DNA of 64,000 nucleotides from JAUIET01 sp039111475 (lineage in GTDB: Bacteria > Pseudomonadota > Gammaproteobacteria > Pseudomonadales > JAUIET01). The position numbers were made by a program, and so were the translations under genes. The stretch lies in assembly GCA_039111475.1 (NCBI GenBank), contig JBCCIP010000015.1, positions 1 to 64,000 on the forward strand, given 5' to 3'. Below the pieces are notes generated by a model. The model was given only the letters and a program-made list of their open reading frames with translations. It was not told the DNA's origin and did not search any database. Positions 33,404 through 42,448 of this stretch are shown here, piece after piece (positions within the stretch are counted from its first letter, which is position 1; each line of letters opens with the position of its first letter).

Positions 33404-33793
33404 CTACTCCATGTACGCGATACATTCGATCTCAACTTTTACGTCAACAAGAAAGTCGCTTACCAAAGCTGATCGGGCAGGTTGTTTACTTGAGAAATAC
33501 TCACGGTAGGCAGAATCGAAGCCCGGAAAGTCATCCCTGGACTTAAGCCACACCATTGATTTAACGACCTTGCTAAGATCGCTACCACATTCTACGAGCG
33601 TCTCTTGAATGTGCTCTATGCAATTCCGCGTCTGATCCTCGATCGTTCCATGGCTCATTGGATTGCCTGCTTGCATGGGAATCTGTCCGGTAAGGAACAA
33701 AAAATTGCCAGCGCGGACAGCCTTACTCAGTGACAGCTCTCTGCCATTAATCACAACAGGTCCGCCAAGGTGCTCGACAACATGATTGTGCAT
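33404..33793 (-). CDS. ridA: RidA-family protein
   Basis: 129-residue protein of the RidA/YjgF family, trimeric enamine/imine deaminases that remove reactive 2-aminoacrylate. Family features: SKAVRAGNFLFLTGQIP near the N terminus, DQTRNCIEHIQETL, VVKSMVWL and the closing KVEIECIAYM. The conserved active-site Arg is in QPARSALVSDF. The ATG at 33793 has GGAG seven bases before it, which decides against the GTG at 33805. Single-gene unit, 40 bases from the ABC domain gene upstream on the same map. Confidence 0.88.
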   Translation of the reverse strand: MHNHVVEHLGGPVVINGRELSLSKAVRAGNFLFLTGQIPMQAGNPMSHGTIEDQTRNCIEHIQETLVECGSDLSKVVKSMVWLKSRDDFPGFDSAYREYFSSKQPARSALVSDFLVDVKVEIECIAYME

Positions 33794-33989
33794 AAGTTTC
33801 TCCACTAGATGTAAAGCAAATTGTCTATTATTTTTGGGGTTTCTGGCTACATGTTTCGGGACTCATACTCATGGACAGCGTTACTCTCGATTGCCAATTA
33901 TTCTCGTAAAATTGCCGATCTGACGTTTACTGATGCCAGGCAGAGGCTGTTAAGCTAGTCGCCTAATTGCATTTGGGTTTTAGTACGAA

Positions 33990-34691
33990 ATGAGCAGCTC
34001 AGCACCGGAAAATATCGTCTGCGTTATTGGCATGCATAGAAGCGGTACCAGTTGCCTCACCGGCTCCTTACAGGCCAGCGGCCTTATTCTTGGTAAATTC
34101 CACGAAGAGAACCCATACAACAAGAAGGGTAATCGCGAAAACCAGGACATTGTGGATTTGCATGATCAAATATTGGCAGCGAATGAAGGAAGTTGGGATG
34201 TTCCACCCGAGCTTGTCAGCTGGCATGCTGCCCATATTGAAGCCGCGAAAGGAATACTCGAAAGGTATCAGGAACACACCTTCTGGGGATTTAAGGACCC
34301 GAGAGCCCTACTCTGCCTTGAAGGCTGGAAAAGTATAGTGCCTTCGATCAAATTTGTCGGTATTTTCAGGCATCCTGATTCCGTCGCAGCGTCTTTAAAA
34401 AACCGCAGCGGCATGTGCAGAGACGATGCTTTGCGTCTCTGGTACCACTACAATTCTCTACTCTATGCCGAATATCAGCGAAACCCCTTTCCGCTAATCA
34501 GCTTCGACTGGGATGAGCCTAAGTTTCATCAAGAGCTTGGGCAGGCAATGAACACTCTGGGCTTGCGTGTGGACGAGACTAACGAGCACTTTTTCTCCAG
34601 TCACTTGCGAACGCATAGAAACCAGAGCTACGAAGGCCTGCCAGAGCACATATTAACAATGTACAAAGCCCTGCAAGAGCTGTGTAAGTAG
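33990..34691 (+). CDS. Sulfotransferase-family protein
   Basis: 233-residue P-loop protein. GMHRSGTSCLTGSL (about 14-27) is the PAPS 5'-phosphosulfate-binding loop of sulfotransferases, and GIFRHPDSVAASLKNR (about 128-143) is the 3'-phosphate-binding segment with Arg and Ser. It lacks a signal peptide, as expected of cytosolic PAPS users. It starts the + strand run of the surface-glycan island, 9 bases before a GT2-like gene, so it likely sulfates the glycan or its lipid-linked precursor. The acceptor is not shown. Confidence 0.8.
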   Translation: MSSSAPENIVCVIGMHRSGTSCLTGSLQASGLILGKFHEENPYNKKGNRENQDIVDLHDQILAANEGSWDVPPELVSWHAAHIEAAKGILERYQEHTFWGFKDPRALLCLEGWKSIVPSIKFVGIFRHPDSVAASLKNRSGMCRDDALRLWYHYNSLLYAEYQRNPFPLISFDWDEPKFHQELGQAMNTLGLRVDETNEHFFSSHLRTHRNQSYEGLPEHILTMYKALQELCK

Positions 34692-34700
34692 CTTATCGCT

Positions 34701-35678
34701 ATGCGATCGATCATTCAGAGGCTATTCACAACTAACAACGTTAGGCCAAAACTGTCCATTGTCTTGATCGTATACCGCATGCCCGAACAGGCAAGAAAAA
34801 CACTGTACTCTCTTTCGATGGCGTACCAGCAAGGCGTCACTGCTGACGAGTACGAGGTAATAGTGGTAGAAAATTCATCACCAGAGATTATGGGTGATGA
34901 GTACCTTAAAGAGCTTGATGGCAACTTTCGATATTTTTATCGTGAAGAGACGGTGCCAACGCCACTGCCGGCCATAAGCTATGGAGCGGATCTTTGCATT
35001 GGGCAGTACATTAGCATCATGATCGACGGTGCCAGAATGGCAACCCCCGGGCTCATCAAAAATATCATTGCGGCGACCGGCTTGTGCAAAATGCCAGTCA
35101 TTGCCGCGCCAGGTTACCACCTAGGCGACCAACTGCAGCAACAAGCAAGCGAAGCCGGCTACAATCGAGTACAGGAACAAGAGTTACTTGACAGTATTGC
35201 TTGGCCAAATGATGGATATCGCTTGTTTGAAATCAGCTGTTTTAGTGGCTCCTGCAGAGCCGGGTTCTTTTTACCCAACAGTGAAAGCAACTGTTTAACC
35301 GTTTCCAAAGAAGTTTGGCAGACGCTTGGCGGCATTGAACAGGGTTTTACAACGACAGGGGGCGGGCTTGCCAATCTGGACTTGTATAAGCGAGCTTGTG
35401 AGCTTCCGGGCGCAACGCTGATTACTCTGGCAAGCGAAGGCACATTTCATCAGTTCCATGGCGGTGCGACTACTGGTGGAAAGCGCGGCAAAGAAAGGGA
35501 AGACTTGATGCAAGCGCAACTGGATCAATACATTTCACTGCGCGGATCACCTTTTAAACAACCCGAGGTAAACCCTCTTCTACTCGGACAGTTTCATCCA
35601 GCCACGTACCCTTTCCTGGAGCAATCGATTGAAACCGCCAAGCAAACCCACCGTATTCGAACAAACAACGGTAGTTAG
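34701..35678 (+). CDS. GT2-like glycosyltransferase, IDGARM type (copy A)
   Basis: 325-residue GT-A-fold protein. N-terminal beta-strand and turn PKLSIVLIVYRMPEQ (16-30), then TLYSLSMAYQ and EYEVIVVENSS. IDGARM at 108-113 occupies the place of the metal-binding DxD. Downstream are LDSIAW/GYRLFEIS, GGG-NLDLYKR and EGTFHQFHGG (246-255), whose His residues could complete the metal site. It shares all these marks with the proteins at 35684 and 42449, so the three are paralogues. It lies between the sulfotransferase and copy B, with gaps of 9 and 5 bases. Donor and acceptor unknown. Confidence 0.75.
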   Translation: MRSIIQRLFTTNNVRPKLSIVLIVYRMPEQARKTLYSLSMAYQQGVTADEYEVIVVENSSPEIMGDEYLKELDGNFRYFYREETVPTPLPAISYGADLCIGQYISIMIDGARMATPGLIKNIIAATGLCKMPVIAAPGYHLGDQLQQQASEAGYNRVQEQELLDSIAWPNDGYRLFEISCFSGSCRAGFFLPNSESNCLTVSKEVWQTLGGIEQGFTTTGGGLANLDLYKRACELPGATLITLASEGTFHQFHGGATTGGKRGKEREDLMQAQLDQYISLRGSPFKQPEVNPLLLGQFHPATYPFLEQSIETAKQTHRIRTNNGS

Positions 35679-35683
35679 TTGCG

Positions 35684-36655
35684 ATGCGGAGTATAAGCGA
35701 AACGAAGCCAAGGCTGTCCATCATTGTCATAGGCTTTCGAATGTCTCGACAGCTGGAAAACACCCTGTATTCGCTGTCATGTGATTATCAATCCAATTGC
35801 GATCCAGACAGTTATGAAGTTGTCGTTGTTGAAAACAGCTCGGATGATTGCTTGAGCAAGAGCTTCGTCAGTGAGCTTTCCGGTCAGTTTAGATATTACC
35901 TCAGAAATGAGGAGTCCAGCTCGCCTGTGCCCGCAGTAAACTTTGCCTTCGAGAAATGTCGAGGCAGTTTTATTGGCCTGATTATCGATGGCGCTCGCAT
36001 GTTGAGTCCCCGAGTAATAGAGCATGCATTGATGGCGTATAACGCCAGTAATAATGCCGTAGCGATGGTGCCCGGCTACCACATAGGTACACAAGAACAA
36101 CACCTTCATAGCGAAAATTACACTTTTGAACAAGACCAACAGCTGCTTGATTCTATTCTTTGGCAGACTAATGGATATCGTTTGTTTGAAATTTCCACTT
36201 TTAGCAACGGAAATCGTCGCGGGTTTTTACAGCCGATGATGGAATGTAGCTGCGTTTTCGCCGCTCACGCAAGCTACGAAAAAATCGGTTTCGCCGATCA
36301 CCGGTTTATGTTGGCAGGTGGTGGTGCGATTAACCTCCATATCTACCGAAGCTTAGGAATGCTGAAAGACAGCAGACTGTTCGTGCTAGCAGGCGAAGGA
36401 TCCTTCCATCAGTTCCACGGTGGAGCAACAACTTCTCACGACGAGCAACGTGAGAATTTAATGGCTCAATTCATGGAGCAGCTAAACGAATGTTGGCCAG
36501 ATGGATTTCAAGCGCTGCGCCGCGAGCCAATACTGTTAGGCTCGATCAGCAAGGAAGCCAATTCTGCGCTTTCAAATTCCTGTGAATTTGCAAAAACCCG
36601 CTTTGAAAGATTAGAAGCAAATAACAAACCAATATGGCCTGATGACAACGCTTAG
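35684..36655 (+). CDS. GT2-like glycosyltransferase, IDGARM type (copy B)
   Basis: 323 residues, a paralogue of copy A in the same operon. Shared marks: RLSIIVIGFRMSRQ at the N terminus, TLYSLSCDYQ, SYEVVVVENSS, IDGARM at 101-106, LDSILW followed by GYRLFEIS, a GGGAINLHIYR segment and GEGSFHQFHGG near residue 245. The common start strand, catalytic Asp-Gly and FHQFHGG are kept, so it is probably active. The gene ends 4 bases into a convergent overlap with the FkbM methyltransferase gene. Copies A and B may add consecutive sugars. Confidence 0.75.
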   Translation: MRSISETKPRLSIIVIGFRMSRQLENTLYSLSCDYQSNCDPDSYEVVVVENSSDDCLSKSFVSELSGQFRYYLRNEESSSPVPAVNFAFEKCRGSFIGLIIDGARMLSPRVIEHALMAYNASNNAVAMVPGYHIGTQEQHLHSENYTFEQDQQLLDSILWQTNGYRLFEISTFSNGNRRGFLQPMMECSCVFAAHASYEKIGFADHRFMLAGGGAINLHIYRSLGMLKDSRLFVLAGEGSFHQFHGGATTSHDEQRENLMAQFMEQLNECWPDGFQALRREPILLGSISKEANSALSNSCEFAKTRFERLEANNKPIWPDDNA

Positions 36656-37401
36656 CTGTCTTTGCGTTCCCAATACTCCCATATAAAATGATAGCCCCAG
36701 CGCTGAACATGCGTTTTGCGCAGCTCACGTCTGATTTTCCAGCGACGTACATAAGCCCCTGGATGCCATTCGTGGAATTGAATCATGAATATTCTGACCT
36801 TTGGAAGCAAATCTGTCGTAATCATTTTCTCCAGTAGTGGAAATTCACCACCTTCAATGTTGATTTTCATTAAATCGACATCGCCATAACCAAGATCAGA
36901 CCAGACCTCATCTATCGCGCGCAGTTGTACTGATTTGTACTCGGGGTTCTTGTCAGAGCTCCCCAAATCAAAAACTGAGGAACCCATTCCATTCATGGAC
37001 ATCTGCAATTCTTCTGTTGCCCCAGAAACACCATAGTCATGACATTCCCACTCTCCGTTTGCACGGGCTAACAAGCGTGGCAAAGTCTCAGGATTTGGCT
37101 CGAAAGCATGTATCTTGCATTGGTAACGATCGAATATAACTCGGGCCCAATCACCAATGTACGCCCCTATATCCAGAACGATAGAGTCTTTATCAATGTT
37201 GATATCATGCAAGAGATCTGGTTTCTCGACAGATGCAGCGATGAAATTGTAGAAAGTTGGTCTGTAGTAGTGTAGATCCAATGCCGATCTGATAAAGCCA
37301 TCAAGATGCGCTTCTTTTTTTCGCATATACAAAGTGCGCGGATAAAGCAGCGCTTTTTTAAGTTCATACATGCTTGGCATACTAAATTCCAAAAAATTCA
37401 A
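36652..37401 (-). CDS. FkbM-family methyltransferase
   Basis: 249-residue SAM-dependent methyltransferase. Motif I is VLDIGAYIGDWARV (about 75-88). AFEPNPETLPRL gives the acidic residue that binds the SAM ribose. The FkbM-typical VDLMKINIEGGEFPLLEKM lies at about 175-193 and QFHEWHPG follows. FkbM enzymes O-methylate polyketides and sugars; within this island a sugar O-methyltransferase is most likely. It is encoded opposite to both flanking operons. The N terminus has several possible starts (37401, 37380, 37371). Confidence 0.8.
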   Translation of the reverse strand: MNFLEFSMPSMYELKKALLYPRTLYMRKKEAHLDGFIRSALDLHYYRPTFYNFIAASVEKPDLLHDINIDKDSIVLDIGAYIGDWARVIFDRYQCKIHAFEPNPETLPRLLARANGEWECHDYGVSGATEELQMSMNGMGSSVFDLGSSDKNPEYKSVQLRAIDEVWSDLGYGDVDLMKINIEGGEFPLLEKMITTDLLPKVRIFMIQFHEWHPGAYVRRWKIRRELRKTHVQRWGYHFIWEYWERKDS

Positions 37402-37668
37402 ATACGAACAGCATAATGCCCAAAATCAGACCTATAAACAACAAATCTGTATTGCAAGAATTACGAGTCGAGGTTGAACTTGATTAATGATGAAGGACGG
37501 GAAACCGGTTTGTATATGGTTCTGGCTTTAGTAACTATATCAACGCGCAGATACCGCTCGTTGAGTTATGATCAAGCGAGTAAAATCCAGAAAGCGAGAT
37601 ACATTTGAAATTGGGTAAGCCCGTTTTGGAAAGAACTCACTTTACGTGAATACGGCAAAGCGACAAAA

Positions 37669-38730
37669 ATGAAATCATCGTCAGGGGCGTATTTTATAGG
37701 CCTGGATCATGTCCGGGCCTTAGCTGCCTATATTGTATTCACATGGCATTTCATCCATGTAAACAATGGACATCTCACGCCACCACCGGCATTCCCGCTG
37801 TCAGTTTTAACTGAAGGTCATACAGGTGTGGCTTTATTCATGGTCTTGAGTGGCTATTTGTTTGCCAAGTTGCTGGATGGGAAGAAGATCATTTACAGCC
37901 AGTTTCTATGGAATCGCTTCTTGCGACTCGCTCCATTGTTGTTTTTTGTCATCTTTGCCTTGGGCGTGCAAAAATACTACGCTGGTAACGACATTGGCCA
38001 GTATCTGCAGCAAATTGCAGCTGGCGCAATAAAGCCAACGCTTCCAAATGGCGGGTGGTCAATTACCGTAGAATTTCACTTCTATTTGATGCTTCCACTA
38101 CTTCTCTTTCTTACTGAAAAATGGAAGTACGCCCTTCTTGTTATCGTTCTGATGGCGCTCGCATTCCGGACTTATCTGCATCAGGAGCTGGGTCAAGTGC
38201 AAACACTTTCCTATCTGACCATCGTAGGGCGTATCGATCAATTCGTATTGGGTATTCTGACATTTCGATTCAGGAACAAAATACGCGGCAACAACGCTCT
38301 TGCCGGCACGGCCTTTATTGGATTCTTGGTCTTCTATTGGTACTTTGATTCAATGGGTGGTTACTACAAGAATCCATCCTATCCTTCGAAAAGTATGTTT
38401 TGGGTTTACATACCTGCAATAGAAGGCTTGGCATATGCCCTGCTAATCGCGTGGTACGACAGTTCTTTTAAACACTCTACCGGCCTGGTATCGCGGATTG
38501 CATCAACCATCGGAACGTATTCATATTCGATTTACCTACTCCACTTTTTCGTTGTTTTCGAGGTTTCTAATGCCATTGATACCCACCTGATTGAACTAAC
38601 GAATATTCACGTAGCTATTGTATTTTCCTCTTTGTGTTTTCTTATTATGATTCCAATCGGCTATTTGAGCTATCGTTTCATTGAGAGTCCTTTTTTGCGA
38701 TTTCGCACGAAATATCTTGTTGGTCAATAG
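37669..38730 (+). CDS. OafA/YrhL-type membrane acyltransferase
   Basis: 353-residue inner-membrane acyltransferase of the acyltransferase-3 family. GLDHVRALAAYIVFTWHF (about 11-28) carries the conserved Arg and His. About ten hydrophobic segments follow, with the typical GWSITVEFHFYLMLPLL (about 128-144) and a closing SYRFIESPFLRF. Such enzymes O-acylate surface polysaccharide or O-antigen sugars; there is no fused SGNH domain. The 267 bases upstream contain no gene; they are A+T rich and probably hold the promoter. The MBOAT gene follows after 232 bases. Confidence 0.85.
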   Translation: MKSSSGAYFIGLDHVRALAAYIVFTWHFIHVNNGHLTPPPAFPLSVLTEGHTGVALFMVLSGYLFAKLLDGKKIIYSQFLWNRFLRLAPLLFFVIFALGVQKYYAGNDIGQYLQQIAAGAIKPTLPNGGWSITVEFHFYLMLPLLLFLTEKWKYALLVIVLMALAFRTYLHQELGQVQTLSYLTIVGRIDQFVLGILTFRFRNKIRGNNALAGTAFIGFLVFYWYFDSMGGYYKNPSYPSKSMFWVYIPAIEGLAYALLIAWYDSSFKHSTGLVSRIASTIGTYSYSIYLLHFFVVFEVSNAIDTHLIELTNIHVAIVFSSLCFLIMIPIGYLSYRFIESPFLRFRTKYLVGQ

Positions 38731-38962
38731 TCCAATTCTATAATGTGATAGTGAACAGCTACTCTGTGAAACAGTATCTCAGAATGCTCATCAATGATTG
38801 AAGTTAAGGTTCCTCGCGCTTGCGTTTGGAAGCCGAGGAGCTTAAATCGATGTTACCATTGCGGCAAAATTATAAGTTGACACCAATGCTAAATAGCAGC
38901 GGGTTTGTTTCACTGACTTTCGATAGAAATTGAAGGCTCATTAGGAATACCTATTCGTTCGC

Positions 38963-40495
38963 ATGATCTTCAATTCAATAGAATTCCTGTTTCTGTTTCT
39001 ACCAATAAGCTATTTTGGCTTTCGTGTTCTATCGCGCCTCATGCCGCAAGCCGTTATTGGATGGCTGGTCTGCGCTTCGTTGTTTTTCTATGGTTGGTGG
39101 GAGCCCAAATATCTGATATTGCTGCTTGGCTCTGCGCTCACCAACTATTATTTGGCTCTATTAATAGCATCCAGGGGCGACCAAAAGGATCGTTTTCGAT
39201 TAACCGCATTAGGCGTTTGCGTAAACTTGGGTCTTCTTGCCGTATTCAAATACACAAACTTTGTATTGGAAAACGCATCAGCGATACTGCCGTTCGAAAC
39301 AACGACTTATAGTATCTTATTGCCACTAGCTATTTCATTTTTTACGTTTCAACAGATAGCCTATCTGATAGATGTTTCCAAGTTCCAACAAGCAGAGCAA
39401 TCCTTGCCGCGATATCTGCTGTTTGTCACGTTTTTCCCGCAGTTAATCGCCGGCCCCATTGTTCACCACAAAACACTTCTACCCCAGCTACCCAAACTTT
39501 TTGGGCCTTACGATAATTCTGTTATCGCTCCCGCAATTACATTGATCATATTGGGGTTAAGCAAAAAGGTACTTTTGGCCGACACTCTAGCGGTACTTGT
39601 GAATCCTGGATTTGCAATGGCAGAATTGGGCGCGACGATGGACGCCAGTACCGCATGGATCAGCTCCATCGCATACACACTACAATTGTACTTCGATTTT
39701 TCAGGCTATTGCGATATCGCCATAGGTTGTGCCTTGTTGTTCGGCATTCGCTTACCTTTGAATTTCGAATCCCCACTCAAGGCTACCAACATCATCGATT
39801 TTTGGCGGCGCTGGCATATGACGCTTAGTCAATTTTTGCGCGATTATCTTTATATTCCATTAGGTGGGAACAGAAACGGAGAAACTCGCAGATTGATCAA
39901 TCTCACTGTCACCATGCTGATAGGCGGGCTCTGGCATGGTGCAGGCTGGACATTTGTGTTCTGGGGCGCTTTGCACGGCCTCTTCCTGGTGGTCAATCAC
40001 ACATGGAGGAAATGCTCGCTGAGCCATACTCTAAAGGGCAGAGTGTGGCGAGCTTTGTGCTTCATGCTGACATTTAGTTGCGTTATGTTTGCGTTTATTT
40101 TCTTTAGAGCGACAACCTTCGAAAGCGCATTGTTCATAGCGGGAAGTATGCTCTCCAGCCTACCTACGTCTATTGACTCCAGCTATTTGCAAGAAATAGA
40201 TTTAGCACTTAAACACGATGTTATTCACCTATTGACCGAGTTAGTCGGGACCAATGCGTTTGCCATTTCTTTTACACTCCTCGCCTTTGTAATCGCTACT
40301 ACCCTGCCCAACAGCCTTGCACTGTTGGGGCGAGAAAGATGGGGGTTCGAGAACATTTATCCCCTCACAGATAGCTTGCAAGAGAGACTTAATTGGCAGA
40401 ATAATTCTGCATGGGCGATACTCTGTGGCGTACTGTTGTTTCTAGTCGTCATGTCTCTAACCGCTGTCTCCCCCTTTCTGTATTTTCAATTCTAG
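38963..40495 (+). CDS. MBOAT-family O-acyltransferase, AlgI-like
   Basis: 510-residue multi-pass membrane protein. The AlgI-type landmarks are QLIAGPIVHHKTLLPQL (about 160-176), LQLYFDFSGYCDIAIG (about 245-260), FWRRWHMTLSQFLRDYLYIPLGGNR (in part, about 285 on) and the catalytic His in GGLWHGAGWTFVFWG (about 315-329). It moves an acyl group, usually acetyl, from the cytosol across the membrane to an exported polysaccharide. The gene directly downstream, 9 bases away, encodes a periplasmic SGNH-type partner, as AlgI works with AlgJ or AlgX. This is the second O-acylation system in the island. Confidence 0.9.
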   Translation: MIFNSIEFLFLFLPISYFGFRVLSRLMPQAVIGWLVCASLFFYGWWEPKYLILLLGSALTNYYLALLIASRGDQKDRFRLTALGVCVNLGLLAVFKYTNFVLENASAILPFETTTYSILLPLAISFFTFQQIAYLIDVSKFQQAEQSLPRYLLFVTFFPQLIAGPIVHHKTLLPQLPKLFGPYDNSVIAPAITLIILGLSKKVLLADTLAVLVNPGFAMAELGATMDASTAWISSIAYTLQLYFDFSGYCDIAIGCALLFGIRLPLNFESPLKATNIIDFWRRWHMTLSQFLRDYLYIPLGGNRNGETRRLINLTVTMLIGGLWHGAGWTFVFWGALHGLFLVVNHTWRKCSLSHTLKGRVWRALCFMLTFSCVMFAFIFFRATTFESALFIAGSMLSSLPTSIDSSYLQEIDLALKHDVIHLLTELVGTNAFAISFTLLAFVIATTLPNSLALLGRERWGFENIYPLTDSLQERLNWQNNSAWAILCGVLLFLVVMSLTAVSPFLYFQF

Positions 40496-40504
40496 AAGCA
40501 CGGT

Positions 40505-41620
40505 ATGGTAACTATGGACAAAGGAGACAGAAAATACCTGGCAATTACCTACTTCACTTTATTGATCTCGATCATCTTGGCTGCTTCATGGAATTACCTT
40601 GGCGACCCATATGGTATGTGGCGAATCAGCCCTGAGAAGCCCCTGGATTTATTTTGGCATACGCGACTGCATAAACCCTATCGCATGCAGGAAGTAAGGG
40701 CTTCCCACTTAATATTGGGCAGCTCCAGAAGCGGGCGCATTCCCGCGGATTCAAGCGATGTAAACTCCGTCATCTACAACGCCGCCCACCCTGGCACTAC
40801 TTTGTATGAAATTCGACGTCAATTGGAGCATGGTCAGGCGATACGCTCGATCGAATCTGTAATTATTGGCCTCGATTTCTACATGTTTCGCAGAGACAAA
40901 GAGAAGCTACTATTCAAAGACTTGGACGACCGGCTTGCGCGCATTGATTCAGGTACAAGACTACTTGTACATCATTACAAACAGATACTCTTTGATTACT
41001 GGCGCATTCTGTTTTCTCGTAGTGCAGTACTGGCGAGTTACTATGCACACAATAACAGTCAGACCAGCAGCCGACGCTTTTATCCAGCCGGCCATTGGGA
41101 GTCCATTCCAGGCCCAGTCGATTCCAAGACTTTGTTTGAACGGTTGGCAAATCAAAAGAGGCGGGAGTTCAAAGAGCTGGGGCGCGAGCTCGACTTTAAC
41201 CAATTCACGAAAATACTCGAATTTTGTCTGAACGAAGGCATTAGGACGGATATCCTGGTATCACCCATCCACGCCAAACAAATGAAAGTTATCAACGATG
41301 CTGACCGATGGTCTGACTATCTGGGCTACCATAGAGAGCTAGTTCGGATCTCTTCCAAATACAAAAACCATGGCTTGAATGTGCGTGTCGTCGGCTTTGA
41401 GCACAACCGCGACCTCGTTCATGATTCGATTGAGAACCCAAAGTGGTTCAGAGACGGTATCCATTATAATCTATTAACTGGTAGAAAGATCGTCAATTGT
41501 CTTTGGGGCGCGGGTACGCAATGTGAATCTCCGATTGAACCCTGGGACATTAGTCGTGCAAATCTAGAGGGCTATCTGAGGGAGATAGATAGAAACCGGC
41601 GACGCTTTGTACCGGATTGA
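40505..41620 (+). CDS. SGNH-hydrolase-like partner of MBOAT acyltransferase
   Basis: 371 residues. One N-terminal transmembrane helix (ITYFTLLISIILAASW, about 13-28) anchors a periplasmic domain. LGSSRSGRIP (about 71-80) resembles the nucleophile block of AlgJ/DltD/SGNH proteins, and WFRDGIHYN (about 318-326) resembles the D-x-x-H block of the catalytic pair. These marks and the 9-base spacing to the MBOAT gene indicate the protein that receives the acyl group and transfers it to the glycan. A second ATG at 40514 is an alternative start. Acyl type and acceptor unknown. Confidence 0.75.
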   Translation: MVTMDKGDRKYLAITYFTLLISIILAASWNYLGDPYGMWRISPEKPLDLFWHTRLHKPYRMQEVRASHLILGSSRSGRIPADSSDVNSVIYNAAHPGTTLYEIRRQLEHGQAIRSIESVIIGLDFYMFRRDKEKLLFKDLDDRLARIDSGTRLLVHHYKQILFDYWRILFSRSAVLASYYAHNNSQTSSRRFYPAGHWESIPGPVDSKTLFERLANQKRREFKELGRELDFNQFTKILEFCLNEGIRTDILVSPIHAKQMKVINDADRWSDYLGYHRELVRISSKYKNHGLNVRVVGFEHNRDLVHDSIENPKWFRDGIHYNLLTGRKIVNCLWGAGTQCESPIEPWDISRANLEGYLREIDRNRRRFVPD

Positions 41621-41691
41621 CAAAGAAATTTCGTATTGCCACATAAAATCGCATAGAGCTATTGCACTAACATTACTTGGCAAGAACGCGA

Positions 41692-42426
41692 TTACTTGAT
41701 GCCCTTGGCCCTTTTTGTTTGGCGTTGCAACTCATGATAATGACCAATAACCGTGTACATCTGACGAAGTTTCAGGTGATCCTGCTTGGAGCCTGCAAAC
41801 ATAATATCGAAAAGTTCGCCCGTGGGGCGGCCAGCGCCGGGCTTAACCAAAACTCCCAAACCAAATCCAAATGGAAATTTAAACGTTTCATATTCGCTGC
41901 AGATTTCTTCCCAGAACTTCCATACGCCGAAGCCCTCCATTCGCGCTTCTACGTCATGGAACAAGATCACGCCACCAGGACGTACTTTAGGAAACCACAC
42001 CTCAAAATCATGACTAACAGCTTCATAGGTGTGCAAACCGTCGATATGCAGTAGATCGATAGAATCGTCATCGAAATGTGCTAACGCATCGTCAAACGTT
42101 GTTCTGAGCAAATAACTAATGCCGCGATAGTGTTCACGAGCATGCGATCTAACTGCCTCGAACACATCCTCACCGTAGGCACCGGTATGGTCATCGCCTT
42201 GCCAAGTATCCACGGCGAAGCAAAGCGCTTCCACATCATTTTCGACAATTGACTGGCAAAAGGTGAAAAAAGAAATGCCATTATGAGTACCTAGTTCAAC
42301 AATTCGCTTCGGCTGCAAACAGGCAACCAAATCATAGCCAAACGGCATATGATCAACCCAGGTGCTCATCGCTAATTTTTTCGCGGTGAAATTAACCGAC
42401 TTTGGAAAGTAAACACTTGAAGACAT
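41692..42426 (-). CDS. Class I SAM-dependent methyltransferase (Methyltransf_24-type)
   Basis: About 244 residues. RIVELGTHNGISFFTFCQSI opens the Rossmann fold (motif I). FAVDTWQGDDHTG, IDLLHIDGLHTYEAVSHDF and PGGVILFHDVEARMEG show the acidic residues that bind a metal, as in cephalosporin-hydroxylase-like and Methyltransf_24 enzymes. The type is common in glycan and glycosyltransferase clusters, often as part of larger proteins. The start at ATG 42426 avoids a 56-base overlap with the upstream gene. It is last in a three-gene - strand run with two GT2-like genes. Function inferred as methylation of a sugar. Confidence 0.75.
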   Translation of the reverse strand: MSSSVYFPKSVNFTAKKLAMSTWVDHMPFGYDLVACLQPKRIVELGTHNGISFFTFCQSIVENDVEALCFAVDTWQGDDHTGAYGEDVFEAVRSHAREHYRGISYLLRTTFDDALAHFDDDSIDLLHIDGLHTYEAVSHDFEVWFPKVRPGGVILFHDVEARMEGFGVWKFWEEICSEYETFKFPFGFGLGVLVKPGAGRPTGELFDIMFAGSKQDHLKLRQMYTVIGHYHELQRQTKRAKGIK

Positions 42427-42448
42427 ATCAAAGAGCCTGCTTGTGAGC

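Noticed and set aside
38811..38839. Inverted repeat TCCTCG / CGAGGA in the gap before the MBOAT gene
   Set aside because: Six base pairs with a 17-base loop and no T-run; likely chance, and its distance from the coding starts suggests no clear role.
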